DNA from: Clostridium sp. 1001271st1 H5 | GTDB lineage: Bacteria > Bacillota > Clostridia > Lachnospirales > Lachnospiraceae | Assembly: GCF_005845215.1 (NCBI RefSeq) | Contig: NZ_SPHO01000003.1 | Span: 310,001 to 374,000 of the forward strand | Length of the DNA stretch: 64,000 bases | Reading direction: 5' to 3' | Part shown: piece after piece, positions 1 through 8,278 of the stretch | Layout of the letters: the number at the start of each line of letters is the position of its first letter | Position numbering within the stretch: position 1 is the stretch's first letter | Translations under genes and position numbers: made by a program | The notes under the pieces: generated by a model | The model's database searches: none | What the model was told of the DNA's origin: nothing | What the model saw: the letters and a program-made list of their open reading frames with translations, nothing else

Positions 1-1215
1 CTGTGGCCGCTGACCACCCTTTACTCCTTTGAGTACATGAAGCATGAGGGAAAGGAAAATAAGTTTTTCGGATATTTTTCCATTACATATGGAGTGGTGG
101 CAGGGGTGGCGCTGTCACACAGCCTCATTACCCTGTACTTTTTCTATGAGCTCATGACCCTGGCCACCCTGCCACTGGTCATGCACGCCATGGATACCAG
201 GGCCATTTATGCGGGCAAGAAATACCTGCTTCTGTCCATGGCAGGAGCCGCCATGGTGTTTGTCAGCATTATCAGCCTTCATGAATACGGAGCCACCCTG
301 GATTTTACCTGGGGCGGCGTGATTCCCCAGGGGCTGTCCCATGAGGAAAGGCGTCACCTGTACGGTGCATTTGTCCTGGCCTTCTTTGGTTTTGGGGTAA
401 AGGCGGCGGTGGTTCCGTTCCACAGCTGGCTTCCGGCTGCATCGGTGGCCCCCACTCCTGTATCTGCCCTTCTGCATGCAGTGGCGGTGGTAAAGGGAGG
501 CGTGTTTGCGCTGATACGGGTGGTGTACTGGTGCTTCGGGGCCGGATTCCTCATAGGCACAAAGGTTCAGGCAGCGGTTCTGTGCACCTGCTGCATTACC
601 ATTCTCTATGGCTCCCTAAGGGCTCTTTGCACACAGCATTTGAAGCGCAGGCTGGCCTATTCCACGGTCAGCCAGCTGTCCTACATCCTTATGGGAGTCA
701 TGCTCATGACTCCGGCGGGGCTGTCCGCAGGGCTGACCCACATGGTATGCCACGCCCTGATGAAGATTACTCTGTTCTTCTGTGCAGGCGCCATCCTGTA
801 CAAGGGGGGACGGGAGTATGTGTATGAGCTGCGGGGCTCAGGAAGGGCTATGCCGGTCACCATGACCTGCTTTACCCTGGCCGGATTAGGGCTGGTGGGG
901 GTTCCGCTCTTTGCGGGCTTTGTGAGCAAGTTTATGCTCGGGTCGGCTGCGGCCGGCGCTGGGGGAATGGGTGTGCTGGGAGTGGCAGCGCTGATTATAT
1001 CCGCCTTTTTCACCCTGTTTTATATGGTACTCATCATAGGGGCGGCCTGGTTTCCGGCAGAGGGGAAGGAGGACCCCCATTGGAACAACCGATGTGACCC
1101 TAACTGGAACATGAAGCTTCCGCTGGTTGTCATCACTGCCATGAGCATGGTGCTGGGCCTGTGGTCAGGTCCGCTGATTCATGTGTTTGACCGGATTGCG
1201 GCAGGAGGACTGTAG
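1..1215 (+). CDS. Proton-conducting antiporter-like membrane subunit (NuoM/MrpD type), 5' partial
   Basis: The reading frame is open from base 1, so the gene starts outside the window; 404 residues are visible. It is a very hydrophobic polytopic protein of the proton-conducting transporter family (NuoL/M/N, MrpA/D, hydrogenase-4 subunits). Two family landmarks are visible: the membrane glutamate in FFYELMTL and the lysine helix motif GFGVKAAVVPFHSWLP followed by a PTPVSALLH segment. These residues belong to the proton path in known members. The following gene is a second, longer member of the same family, 23 bases on, so both probably belong to one membrane complex whose other subunits lie upstream. 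Whether that complex is an Mrp antiporter, a complex I-like enzyme or a membrane hydrogenase cannot be decided here. Confidence 0.85.
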   Translation: MWPLTTLYSFEYMKHEGKENKFFGYFSITYGVVAGVALSHSLITLYFFYELMTLATLPLVMHAMDTRAIYAGKKYLLLSMAGAAMVFVSIISLHEYGATLDFTWGGVIPQGLSHEERRHLYGAFVLAFFGFGVKAAVVPFHSWLPAASVAPTPVSALLHAVAVVKGGVFALIRVVYWCFGAGFLIGTKVQAAVLCTCCITILYGSLRALCTQHLKRRLAYSTVSQLSYILMGVMLMTPAGLSAGLTHMVCHALMKITLFFCAGAILYKGGREYVYELRGSGRAMPVTMTCFTLAGLGLVGVPLFAGFVSKFMLGSAAAGAGGMGVLGVAALIISAFFTLFYMVLIIGAAWFPAEGKEDPHWNNRCDPNWNMKLPLVVITAMSMVLGLWSGPLIHVFDRIAAGGL

Positions 1216-1238
1216 GAAGAACGGAGGAGGTAGCGGGA

Positions 1239-3248
1239 ATGGAAGGAAATGTATGGCTGTTTGGGGCTGTGGCCTGGCCTTTTCTGGCAGCATTTTTAAG
1301 CCTTTTGGCAGGAAAAGAAGAACGGCACAGGGATGTTTTTGCATCGGCTGCCATGGTTATTGAGTTTACAGGTATGCTCTGCCTTTATCCGGGGAACCGT
1401 GCGGCAGCTTTTTCATGGGCCGGATTTTGTGAGATGGGGATATGGCTGAGAGCGGATGGATTCAGATGGCTGTACGGCACCATCGCAGCCTTCATGTGGA
1501 TGATGACCACCCTGTTTTCCATGGAATATTTTGCACATCACGGCAACCGCGGGAGATACTGCCTTTTTTCCCTCTTAACCTGCGGGGCAGCCATGGGGGT
1601 GTTCCTGTCCGACAGTCTGTTCACACTGTTCCTGTTTTTTGAGATAATGGGCCTTACCTCTTTCGTCATGGTCATACAGGAGGAAACGGAGGCAGCGGGA
1701 AGGGCTGCCAGGACATATCTGGCCATAGCGGTTATAGGGGGCCTGTGCGCACTGTTTGGCATATTCATGATTGCGGCCGGTACAGGAACGCTTTCCATGG
1801 ATAGCCTGGAACAGTTCCGGAACATGACAGGCGGAACATGGCCCCTGTATCTGGCAGGAGGACTGCTGCTTACCGGATTCGGGGCAAAGGCGGGAATGTA
1901 TCCGCTGCATGTATGGCTGCCCAATGCCCATCCGGCTGCGCCTGCGCCTGCCAGCGCGCTTCTGTCGGGCATCCTGACCAAAACAGGTGTGTTCGGAATT
2001 CTGGTGGTTAACGTGACCATGTTCCGGCATGACCCGGTCTGGGGAATGGTCCTTTTACTGCCGGGGGCAGTGACCATGGTGCTGGGAGCCGTACTGGCCG
2101 TGTTTTCCATTGATTTAAAACGTACCCTGGCCTGTTCCTCCATGTCCCAGATTGGATTTATCCTTACGGGCTGCGCCATGCAGTGCCTTACGGGGGAGGA
2201 GAACGGGCTGGCTGTGAGCGGAACCGTGCTGCATATGGTGAACCACTCCATGATTAAGCTGGTGCTGTTCATGGCAGCGGGCTGCATCTATATGAACCTG
2301 CACAAGCTGGATTTAAATGAGATACGGGGATATGGCAGGAATAAACCGTTCCTGATGTTGGTTTTTGCCATGGGTGCCTATGGCCTATGCGGTATTCCGC
2401 TGTGGAACGGATATGTGAGCAAGACGCTGCTGCATGAGAGCATTGTGGAGTATATGGAGATGCTGGGCAGACAGGGGGCCGGTGTCCGGCCTTTTCAGGT
2501 GCTGGAATGGGCCTTTCTCCTGGCAGGCGGTCTTACGGTTGCCTATATGGCAAAACTGTTTGCAGCCATTTTCCTGGAAAGGGCGCAGCCGGGCCTGGAG
2601 ATGGATGGACGGGAAAGGGGGCATGGAGACGGCAGGGAGCATGGAGACGGAGAGGACCGTGCAGCCGGCCGGAAGTACGCGGGCACGGCTGCCTGCTTTG
2701 CACTGGGAGGGTCTGCGCTCCTCCTTCCGCTTATGGGAATGGCTCCTCACCGGATTATGGACAGGATGGCAGACATCAGCCGCCCGTTTTTAAGGGGAGC
2801 AGAGGTCCCGCATCCGGTGGAGTATTTTTCAGCAGCCAATCTCAGGGGCGCCTGCATCAGTATTTCAATCGGAATTCTGGTGTATGTGCTGGTTATCCGC
2901 AGGTATCTCATGGAGACAGGGGAGGACGGCGCCAGGGTCTATGTGGACAAATGGCCCTCATGGCTGAACCTGGAGGACAGGATATACCGTCCTCTGGTCC
3001 TTACCATCCTGCCGTTTTTGGGAGCTCTGGCGGCCAGATGCGCCAACGCGGTCTGCGAGGGCCCGCTTCCATTGTTTATGAAAAAGCCGGAAAGGAACCA
3101 GGTGGTGGTGCCGGGAGAGTCCAGCCGCTTCTTCAGGCAGGCCCAGGATGTAAGGCTTCTGCATATGATTTACTCCAGCATGGGATATGGATTCATGATG
3201 CTGGGAGCAGGGCTTATACTGATGACAGCGTATGTGCTGTTTTTATGA
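1239..3248 (+). CDS. Proton-conducting antiporter-like membrane subunit (NuoL/MrpA N-terminal type)
   Basis: A 669-residue polytopic membrane protein of the same family as the preceding gene. The start follows a GGAGGAGG ribosome site. Landmarks are the glutamate in LFFEIMGLTSF near residue 135, the lysine in GFGAKAGMYPLHVWLP near residue 210, and the following PASALLSG loop. It is longer than NuoM and has extra C-terminal helices, as in NuoL or the large subunits of membrane hydrogenases. A hydrophilic, low-complexity stretch rich in Gly, His, Asp, Glu and Arg (about residues 450-482) interrupts the helices. It is unusual for the family and could be a metal-binding or disordered cytoplasmic loop. 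The neighbour upstream is a NuoM-like subunit in the same operon. The family assignment is firm; the complex is unknown. Confidence 0.85.
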   Translation: MEGNVWLFGAVAWPFLAAFLSLLAGKEERHRDVFASAAMVIEFTGMLCLYPGNRAAAFSWAGFCEMGIWLRADGFRWLYGTIAAFMWMMTTLFSMEYFAHHGNRGRYCLFSLLTCGAAMGVFLSDSLFTLFLFFEIMGLTSFVMVIQEETEAAGRAARTYLAIAVIGGLCALFGIFMIAAGTGTLSMDSLEQFRNMTGGTWPLYLAGGLLLTGFGAKAGMYPLHVWLPNAHPAAPAPASALLSGILTKTGVFGILVVNVTMFRHDPVWGMVLLLPGAVTMVLGAVLAVFSIDLKRTLACSSMSQIGFILTGCAMQCLTGEENGLAVSGTVLHMVNHSMIKLVLFMAAGCIYMNLHKLDLNEIRGYGRNKPFLMLVFAMGAYGLCGIPLWNGYVSKTLLHESIVEYMEMLGRQGAGVRPFQVLEWAFLLAGGLTVAYMAKLFAAIFLERAQPGLEMDGRERGHGDGREHGDGEDRAAGRKYAGTAACFALGGSALLLPLMGMAPHRIMDRMADISRPFLRGAEVPHPVEYFSAANLRGACISISIGILVYVLVIRRYLMETGEDGARVYVDKWPSWLNLEDRIYRPLVLTILPFLGALAARCANAVCEGPLPLFMKKPERNQVVVPGESSRFFRQAQDVRLLHMIYSSMGYGFMMLGAGLILMTAYVLFL

Positions 3249-3420
3249 GATATTGTGTATATGGAATCCTGCGGTTGAAGGAAGGGGAACCGCCAGTGCC
3301 TGTCTGGATGGCATACGCTGTTAAATATCAAAAAGGTTGTCCCTTATATGATTAATTACCTCAGAGATGGTGATACTCTCCATTAGAAAACACCATGAAT
3401 GAATCAGTGAGGTAATGATT

Positions 3421-3849
3421 ATGTATAGAGAGAATAAGAACATGAACCAGACCGTGCACCAGACCATCCTGAGAGGGGATTTATATTACGCGGACCTGTC
3501 GCCGGTAGTGGGTTCTGAGCAGGGAGGCATCCGGCCCGTGCTGGTTATCCAGAATGATGTGGGGAATAAATACAGCCCAACCGTAATCGTGGCAGCCATC
3601 ACCAGCCGTTCAACCAAGGCAGCCATCCCCACCCATGTGTGTATACGCAGGATGCGCGGCGGCTTAAAGCAGGATTCCACTGTACTGGCAGAACAGATTC
3701 GCACCATTGACCGGAACCGTTTGAAGGAGTACATAGGACATCTGGATTCCGGGCAGATGGCGGGAATTGAGCAGGCCATGGTGACCAGCCTGGGACTGGG
3801 ACACCTGATGGGAAGCCTGGGACAGGTTTTCCTGCCGTCGTACTCATAG
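3421..3849 (+). CDS. MazF/PemK-family endoribonuclease toxin
   Basis: About 142 residues, the usual MazF size. The N-terminal strand contains [19 protein letters not shown] followed by RPVLVIQND, the typical MazF/NdoA beginning, and the catalytic-region signature with AAITSRS. Known members cleave single-stranded mRNA at short motifs and are neutralised by a MazE-type antitoxin. The ATG at 3421 is preferred because GAGG at 3409-3412 is then 8 bases away; an ATG at 3415 would be too close. No antitoxin gene precedes it: the 172 bases back to the previous gene contain no plausible small coding frame, and none follows. It may be a chromosomal NdoA-type enzyme with an unlinked antitoxin. Two strong hairpins follow the gene. 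Confidence 0.9.
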   Translation: MYRENKNMNQTVHQTILRGDLYYADLSPVVGSEQGGIRPVLVIQNDVGNKYSPTVIVAAITSRSTKAAIPTHVCIRRMRGGLKQDSTVLAEQIRTIDRNRLKEYIGHLDSGQMAGIEQAMVTSLGLGHLMGSLGQVFLPSYS

Positions 3850-3851
3850 GA

Positions 3852-3942
3852 GGGCTTTGCAAAGTCAAAGCCCGCGGACAAGGAAAGAATCATAACAGGG
3901 CGGTTTTCTGAATACATTGTATGGTCAGAAGGCGGCCCTGTT
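3852..3942. repeat. Two hairpins downstream of mazF
   Basis: The first inverted repeat pairs GGGCTTTG at 3852-3859 with CAAAGCCC at 3866-3873. The second is longer: AACAGGGC at 3894-3901 pairs with GCCCTGTT at 3935-3942, with inner arms TTCTGA/TCAGAA and ATAC/GTAT, so almost the whole 49 bases fold on themselves. The tail after it is only weakly T-rich (TTATATT). These may stop or protect the mazF transcript, but a classic U-tract terminator is not present. Confidence 0.5.
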
Positions 3943-4027
3943 ATATTGGATGGGGGAAATGGTTTTGTTTTACAGGAGCCGTATACATGAAGCTGTATCT
4001 TGTGATAAATAAGATGGAAAATCAATA

Positions 4028-4072
4028 TTGACATATGTCATAAATTACCTTATAATTATTGACATAAGTCAA
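4028..4072 (+). promoter_or_regulatory. Sigma-A promoter with two overlapping palindromic operators before the DUF134 gene
   Basis: A perfect -35 TTGACA (4028-4033) and a perfect -10 TATAAT (4051-4056) are 17 bases apart. Two related palindromes cover the key parts: TGACATATGTCA at 4029-4040 sits on the -35, and TTGACATAAGTCAA at 4059-4072 sits on the expected start of transcription near 4063. Their centres are 31 bases apart, about three helical turns, so one protein could bind both on the same face. Such a strong promoter would need repression; the adjacent DUF134 protein has a helix-turn-helix and is the obvious candidate. The operator role is inference. Confidence 0.75.
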
Positions 4073-4101
4073 AAATGAAACAGCGGATAAGGAGAAGGCA
4101 T

Positions 4102-4497
4102 ATGGCGCGACCGTACAAAGCCAGAAGAATCTGTTCCGTGCCCACCATAGACACATTCGGCCCTTTGGACCGGGAGCTGGACAGCGTGGTGGAGCTCACG
4201 TTGGAGGAGTATGAAACCATCCGGCTCATTGACTGGCTGGACTGCACCCAGGAAGAGTGCGCAGGCCAGATGGGGGTGGCCAGGACCACGGTCCAGGCCG
4301 TGTATAATTCAGCCAGGAAAAAGCTGGCTGACTGCCTGGTCAATGGAAGAAGGCTGGAAATCCGGGGCGGCAATTACTGGCTGTGTCCGGACGGAGGGAA
4401 CTGCTGCGGGAAGAACTGCGGGAAACGCGGGTGCCGGAGACGCCGCTGTAATAACAAACCAGGAGGAGATTGTAATGAAGATTGCGGTAACATATGA
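4102..4497 (+). CDS. DUF134/UPF0251 helix-turn-helix protein with Cys-rich tail
   Basis: 131 residues from the ATG at 4102, which has AAGGAG seven bases upstream; an in-frame ATG at 4075 has no ribosome site. The N-terminus MARPYKARRICSVP and the helix-turn-helix around residues 45-78 (EECAGQMGVARTTVQAVYNS) are typical of DUF134, a small DNA-binding family. Residues 95-128 form a tail with eight cysteines (95, 101, 102, 106, 111, 116, 124, 128), suggesting metal or iron-sulfur binding or redox sensing. The gene overlaps the NifX-like gene by 23 bases, so the two are translationally linked. The double palindrome upstream suggests autoregulation. DNA binding is likely from the fold; the sensed signal is unknown. 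Confidence 0.88.
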   Translation: MARPYKARRICSVPTIDTFGPLDRELDSVVELTLEEYETIRLIDWLDCTQEECAGQMGVARTTVQAVYNSARKKLADCLVNGRRLEIRGGNYWLCPDGGNCCGKNCGKRGCRRRRCNNKPGGDCNEDCGNI

Positions 4498-4867
4498 AAA
4501 CGGACAGGTATTCCAGCATTTTGGCCATACAGAGGAGTTCAAGGTGTACGACACAGAGGATAAGAAAATCCTGTCCTCTCAGGTAGTGGGAACCGGCGGA
4601 AGCGGCCACGAAGCCCTGGCTGTGTTTTTAAAGAACCTTGGGGTAAAGGTGCTGATTTGCGGAGGAATCGGCGGCGGCGCCAGGACAGCTCTGGCTCAGG
4701 CCGGAATCGAACTGTATCCGGGCGCATCCGGGGACGCGGACCAGGCAGTGGAAGCCCTGCTGAACGGAAACCTGGATTATGACCCGAATACCATGTGCAA
4801 CCATCACCATGAGGGCGGGGAACATAACTGCCATGGTCACGGGCATAGCTGCGGGGAGCATAACTAA
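4475..4867 (+). CDS. NifX/NifB-type dinitrogenase cofactor-binding family protein with His-rich tail
   Basis: 130 residues, start ATG 4475 with AGGAGG eight bases upstream. The body (residues 1-105) matches the small NifX/NafY/NifB C-terminal fold: MKIAVTYENGQVFQHFGHTEEF at the start, and the LICGGIGGGARTAL glycine turn near residues 60-73. In nitrogen fixers this fold carries FeMo-cofactor precursors. In anaerobes without nitrogenase, proteins like this are common and of unknown job. The last 25 residues are packed with His and Cys, a probable metal site. No nif genes are nearby. Together with the Cys-tailed DUF134 regulator it looks like a small metal-cluster handling or sensing unit (inference). 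Confidence 0.85.
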   Translation: MKIAVTYENGQVFQHFGHTEEFKVYDTEDKKILSSQVVGTGGSGHEALAVFLKNLGVKVLICGGIGGGARTALAQAGIELYPGASGDADQAVEALLNGNLDYDPNTMCNHHHEGGEHNCHGHGHSCGEHN

Positions 4868-4881
4868 TAGAAGTGAACAGG

Positions 4882-4925
4882 CCAGTATATGGATTGTTAT
4901 AATAAACCATATACTGGTTTTTTTG
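4882..4925 (+). terminator. Intrinsic terminator after the NifX-like gene
   Basis: CCAGTATATGG at 4882-4892 pairs perfectly with CCATATACTGG at 4907-4917, followed by an eight-T tract. The stem ends the DUF134/NifX transcription unit. Confidence 0.88.
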
Positions 4926-5098
4926 TGCTTAAATGCAGAAGTCTTGAGAATATGGCCTTGCATGCGGCGTTGACGGTTCGCCAAGTATTATCAGGAATGG
5001 AACCCAGCTGGTATGTGGCCAGGGGATGCCGCGGTATATGGAAGAATGCCGCACTAGATAAAGGGATTTGAATCAGGATTTAATGATAGTATTATAGG

Positions 5099-5141
5099 GG
5101 CCCGCATGGACACGGTATGATAAGCCGTGCCCATGCGGGCC
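5099..5141. terminator. GC-rich hairpin between convergent units
   Basis: GGCCCGCATGG at 5099-5109 pairs with CCATGCGGGCC at 5131-5141, and CACGG/CCGTG extend the stem inwards past an A-C mismatch. It lies just beyond the stop codon of the minus-strand GH2 gene and probably ends that operon, although neither side has a long T tract. The 4926-5098 stretch shows no gene. Confidence 0.5.
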
Positions 5142-5160
5142 TTACATATGGAATAACCTT

Positions 5161-7431
5161 TTAACCTACCGATATATCAGACTTTACCACATCTATCTTC
5201 ACACATTTCTTCTCCAGCGGTGTTTCTGACAGCTGGATGTCAAGTTCTGCAGTTTCTGCATTTCCGGAGAAACGCTGGGGATTTGTTTTAACCCAGAAAG
5301 CAGCGTAGCCGCCCCTTACCGGAATCACTGCAGGTCCGATTATCTGGATGGGACCTTTTGCCTGCACCTGGATGACGCCGGGGAAATACACCAGGGTAGT
5401 GGAAGCCTGGTCCGCAACCCTGCATACCACACGGGTGGTATCTGTATAATCTCCATACAGCTGCGTATCGTCGGCAGTGACTTCCAGAGTGCTTAAGCAG
5501 GAATCACGCAGGAACTTCTTTTCGATGACAGCCTTTCCCTTGTAGTAGCCGGTGATTTTCCCATCCTGCCACAAATCCTGCCATACGCCGATTTCCTCCT
5601 GGATTTCAATGGGCGGATGGTCCAGGCCCATATAACGGTTGTCGGGATAATAGCGGACAGGGGCCTTTCCGTACATCTCCACCTCAATGTAATCGCAGTT
5701 GGTAAGCACCATGAAGGGGGACACCAGCCGGTTGCCCTTGTTATCACCTCTGGAGAATTCCGTGGTGGGCTCCATCACGATTTCCTGCTCCGGGTCCTTC
5801 TGGCTGCGCAGCACATAGGCAGCGTATTTCGGGATGCGGAACATGTCCATGACGCCGTGGTAGCAGATTTTGTCGCCTGAACCGTAATCAGCATGCGTAT
5901 TATAGTCAAAGGCGCACCATCCAATGATGCCCATCAGGTCCCTGGACAGGTTTGAATGGCTGTATACCCTGGCATAGGCCCTGGCATGAGTGGTGCGTTT
6001 GTCCGCGCTGTCCCAGAGCTTGGTGGGAAACGCTGTCCCGGAGAATTCGGTAATCATAAAGGGAACCGGGTATTCCAGGCCGGTGGCTTCCTGGCGGCCC
6101 TTGAACAGCTTTGTGCCGTCCGGGTCGCAGTCCGAGTAGGTGAAATCATTTAATGAGTACACATCCTCCAGAAGATGGCTGTTGGTGATATAGCGCACGC
6201 CGGTGGTGGGGCGCGAGGAATCCAGCTTATGGGCCAGGGCATTGGCCCTGGTATACAGTTCATCGTCGTCCAGGGATTCGTTGATATGTATGCTCCAGAT
6301 GAAGATGCCGGGGTGGTTGTACTGGGTCAAAATCATGGATTCCACATCCTGCATCATGACCCTTTTAAATTCCTCCCCGCCAATGTGGCCCCAGCCGGGT
6401 ATCTCTGAAAACACCAGCAGACCAATCTCATCGCAGCGGTCCAGAAAATACTCGGACTGCATATAATGGGAGGTGCGGACCGTGTTGGCATTGAGGTAAT
6501 CCTTCAGGATGTCGGCGTCCTTTTCCTGGGCCCGCCTGCCCATGGCATAGCCCACATAGGGGAAGGACTGGTGGCGGTTCAGCCCCATTATCTTGATTTT
6601 CCTGTTGTTGATGAAAAGCCCGTCCGGTGTGCAGGCAACGGTGCGGAAGCCTGTTCTCACATGGTGGCTGTCCAGTATCTGGCCCTCAGATTCCAGGGTT
6701 ATATCAACCGTGTAGAGGTAAGGGTTGTCCGGGTCCCAGAGAATTGGGGACGGGATACACTGGGGCTCCAGGGTAACGCTGGTTCTGCCTGGTGCGGCGT
6801 TAACGGGGCGTTTGTAGGAGGAGACAACACCTCCCTCCCTGTCCCTCAGACAGATGTCAGCCGTGCAGGAGCATTCCGGGCCATTGTTATCCAGGAACAG
6901 TTCGGGTTTCAGGATAACGGTTTTGTCCTCCAGGTCATAGCGGATTAAGGCGCGTTCCACAAATACGCGGCTGCAGCTGTAGAGCCACACATCCCGGTAA
7001 ACCCCGCCGTAGGTCATGTAATCAATGGCATATCCAAAGGGAGGAATGTCCGGGCGTTCATGGCTGTCCACCCGCAGTACAATCCGGTTAACGCCCTCTG
7101 TGCATGAGCCGGTAATGTCAAACATGCTTTTTGAGTAGCCGCCCTTGTGCTCCCCTGCCTTTTGGCCATTGACAAAGAGCTCGAAATAGGTCATGACACC
7201 GTCAAAAACCAGAATGATTCGCTTTTCCAGCATTTGGGGGGTAACAGGGAGCGTTTTCACATAAGTGCTTATCATGGCTGTCTCCTGATGGCTGAAGTAG
7301 CTCAGGGGCAGTTCCTTTACCGTGTGGGGCAGGTTCACATCTGCGAAACAGCCGGAATCCTCTGTCAGGAGGCTTTCCTCAAAATAGTCGTAAAATTTCC
7401 AGTTCAGGTTCCATAAAACAGGTCTGTCCAT
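5161..7431 (-). CDS. Glycoside hydrolase family 2 protein (beta-galactosidase/beta-glucuronidase-like)
   Basis: 756 residues, start preceded by AAGGAGATGAATT. The layout is that of GH2: N-terminal jelly-roll sugar-binding domain (about 1-160, with GGVYRDVWL), immunoglobulin-like domain (about 165-265), TIM barrel (about 270-560), and a further beta domain at the C-terminus. The catalytic acid/base is Glu385 in IWSIHINES, and the nucleophile is Glu462 in PFMITEFSG. Both are present, so an active retaining exo-glycosidase is expected. There is no signal peptide, so it acts in the cytoplasm on oligosaccharides brought in by the transporter encoded just upstream in the same operon. The sugar (galactoside, glucuronide, mannoside) cannot be read from sequence alone. 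Confidence 0.9.
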   Translation of the reverse strand: MDRPVLWNLNWKFYDYFEESLLTEDSGCFADVNLPHTVKELPLSYFSHQETAMISTYVKTLPVTPQMLEKRIILVFDGVMTYFELFVNGQKAGEHKGGYSKSMFDITGSCTEGVNRIVLRVDSHERPDIPPFGYAIDYMTYGGVYRDVWLYSCSRVFVERALIRYDLEDKTVILKPELFLDNNGPECSCTADICLRDREGGVVSSYKRPVNAAPGRTSVTLEPQCIPSPILWDPDNPYLYTVDITLESEGQILDSHHVRTGFRTVACTPDGLFINNRKIKIMGLNRHQSFPYVGYAMGRRAQEKDADILKDYLNANTVRTSHYMQSEYFLDRCDEIGLLVFSEIPGWGHIGGEEFKRVMMQDVESMILTQYNHPGIFIWSIHINESLDDDELYTRANALAHKLDSSRPTTGVRYITNSHLLEDVYSLNDFTYSDCDPDGTKLFKGRQEATGLEYPVPFMITEFSGTAFPTKLWDSADKRTTHARAYARVYSHSNLSRDLMGIIGWCAFDYNTHADYGSGDKICYHGVMDMFRIPKYAAYVLRSQKDPEQEIVMEPTTEFSRGDNKGNRLVSPFMVLTNCDYIEVEMYGKAPVRYYPDNRYMGLDHPPIEIQEEIGVWQDLWQDGKITGYYKGKAVIEKKFLRDSCLSTLEVTADDTQLYGDYTDTTRVVCRVADQASTTLVYFPGVIQVQAKGPIQIIGPAVIPVRGGYAAFWVKTNPQRFSGNAETAELDIQLSETPLEKKCVKIDVVKSDISVG

Positions 7432-7447
7432 AATTCATCTCCTTGTA

Positions 7448-8278
7448 TCATTCTTTTACGGCGCCTGCCGTGATTCCCTCTATGATGTATTTCTGGAAGA
7501 AGATATACAGGAGCACAGTGGGAAGGGCCACCACGATGATTCCGGCTGCAAGCAGGGGCCAGGAATTCTGCTGTGCGCCTGCATAACGCATCAGGAAGGT
7601 GGTCAGGGTTTTATTCTGATTCTTGGGCATGTACAGATAGGGTATGTACATGTCGTTTACAATGGACACGGTCTTGATGATGACAAGAGTGGCCGTGGCC
7701 GGTGTCAGCAGCGGGAAGATAATCTGCGCAAATATCCTGAAGTATCCGCAGCCGTCCAGCATGGCGCTTTCGTCCAGTGAAACGGATATGCCGCTAATGA
7801 ACTGCCGGTAGATATAAAGCTGCATCAGGTTGGCGGCAATGTATATGACAATGGGCGCACCCAGGGTATTGTAAAGCCCCATGCCCCGGATAACCTGGAA
7901 TCTGGCAATCTCCACAATATTGGTGGGGACCATCATGGCCAGGTAAAACAGGATGTAGATGATTTTCTTAAATCGGAACTCAAAGCGTTCCAGACAATAG
8001 GCGGTGATGGAGCCCACCAGCACATTGAAGAAAATGCTGACAGCAACAATCTTGATGGTGTTGGTAAAGGCTCTGACAAGATACCGTTCTTTGAATACGC
8101 TCAGATAATTGTTCAGGGTCATGTCCTTGGCTGAAATCCACAGCGGAGACTGGGCATCCAGGCTTCCGGGGATTTTCAGGGAGCTTATGATGGTTACCAG
8201 AAGGGGCAGGAAAACCATAAGGACCAGGATAAGCGATACGGCATATTTTCCTGCCAGGGATAGTTTTCTATGCGCCAT
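7448..8278 (-). CDS. Carbohydrate ABC transporter permease, MalG type
   Basis: 276 residues with six predicted membrane segments and the conserved cytoplasmic loop that docks the ATPase, seen as DESAMLDGCGYFRIFAQIIFPLL (EAA-type motif, about residues 165-190). This is the second, CUT1-family inner-membrane subunit. Its start is preceded by AAGGAGGG and overlaps the end of the MalF-type gene by 11 bases, showing translational coupling. It forms the channel with that partner and receives sugar from the lipoprotein encoded at 9178-10587. No ATPase gene is found in this operon. Confidence 0.92.
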   Translation of the reverse strand: MAHRKLSLAGKYAVSLILVLMVFLPLLVTIISSLKIPGSLDAQSPLWISAKDMTLNNYLSVFKERYLVRAFTNTIKIVAVSIFFNVLVGSITAYCLERFEFRFKKIIYILFYLAMMVPTNIVEIARFQVIRGMGLYNTLGAPIVIYIAANLMQLYIYRQFISGISVSLDESAMLDGCGYFRIFAQIIFPLLTPATATLVIIKTVSIVNDMYIPYLYMPKNQNKTLTTFLMRYAGAQQNSWPLLAAGIIVVALPTVLLYIFFQKYIIEGITAGAVKE

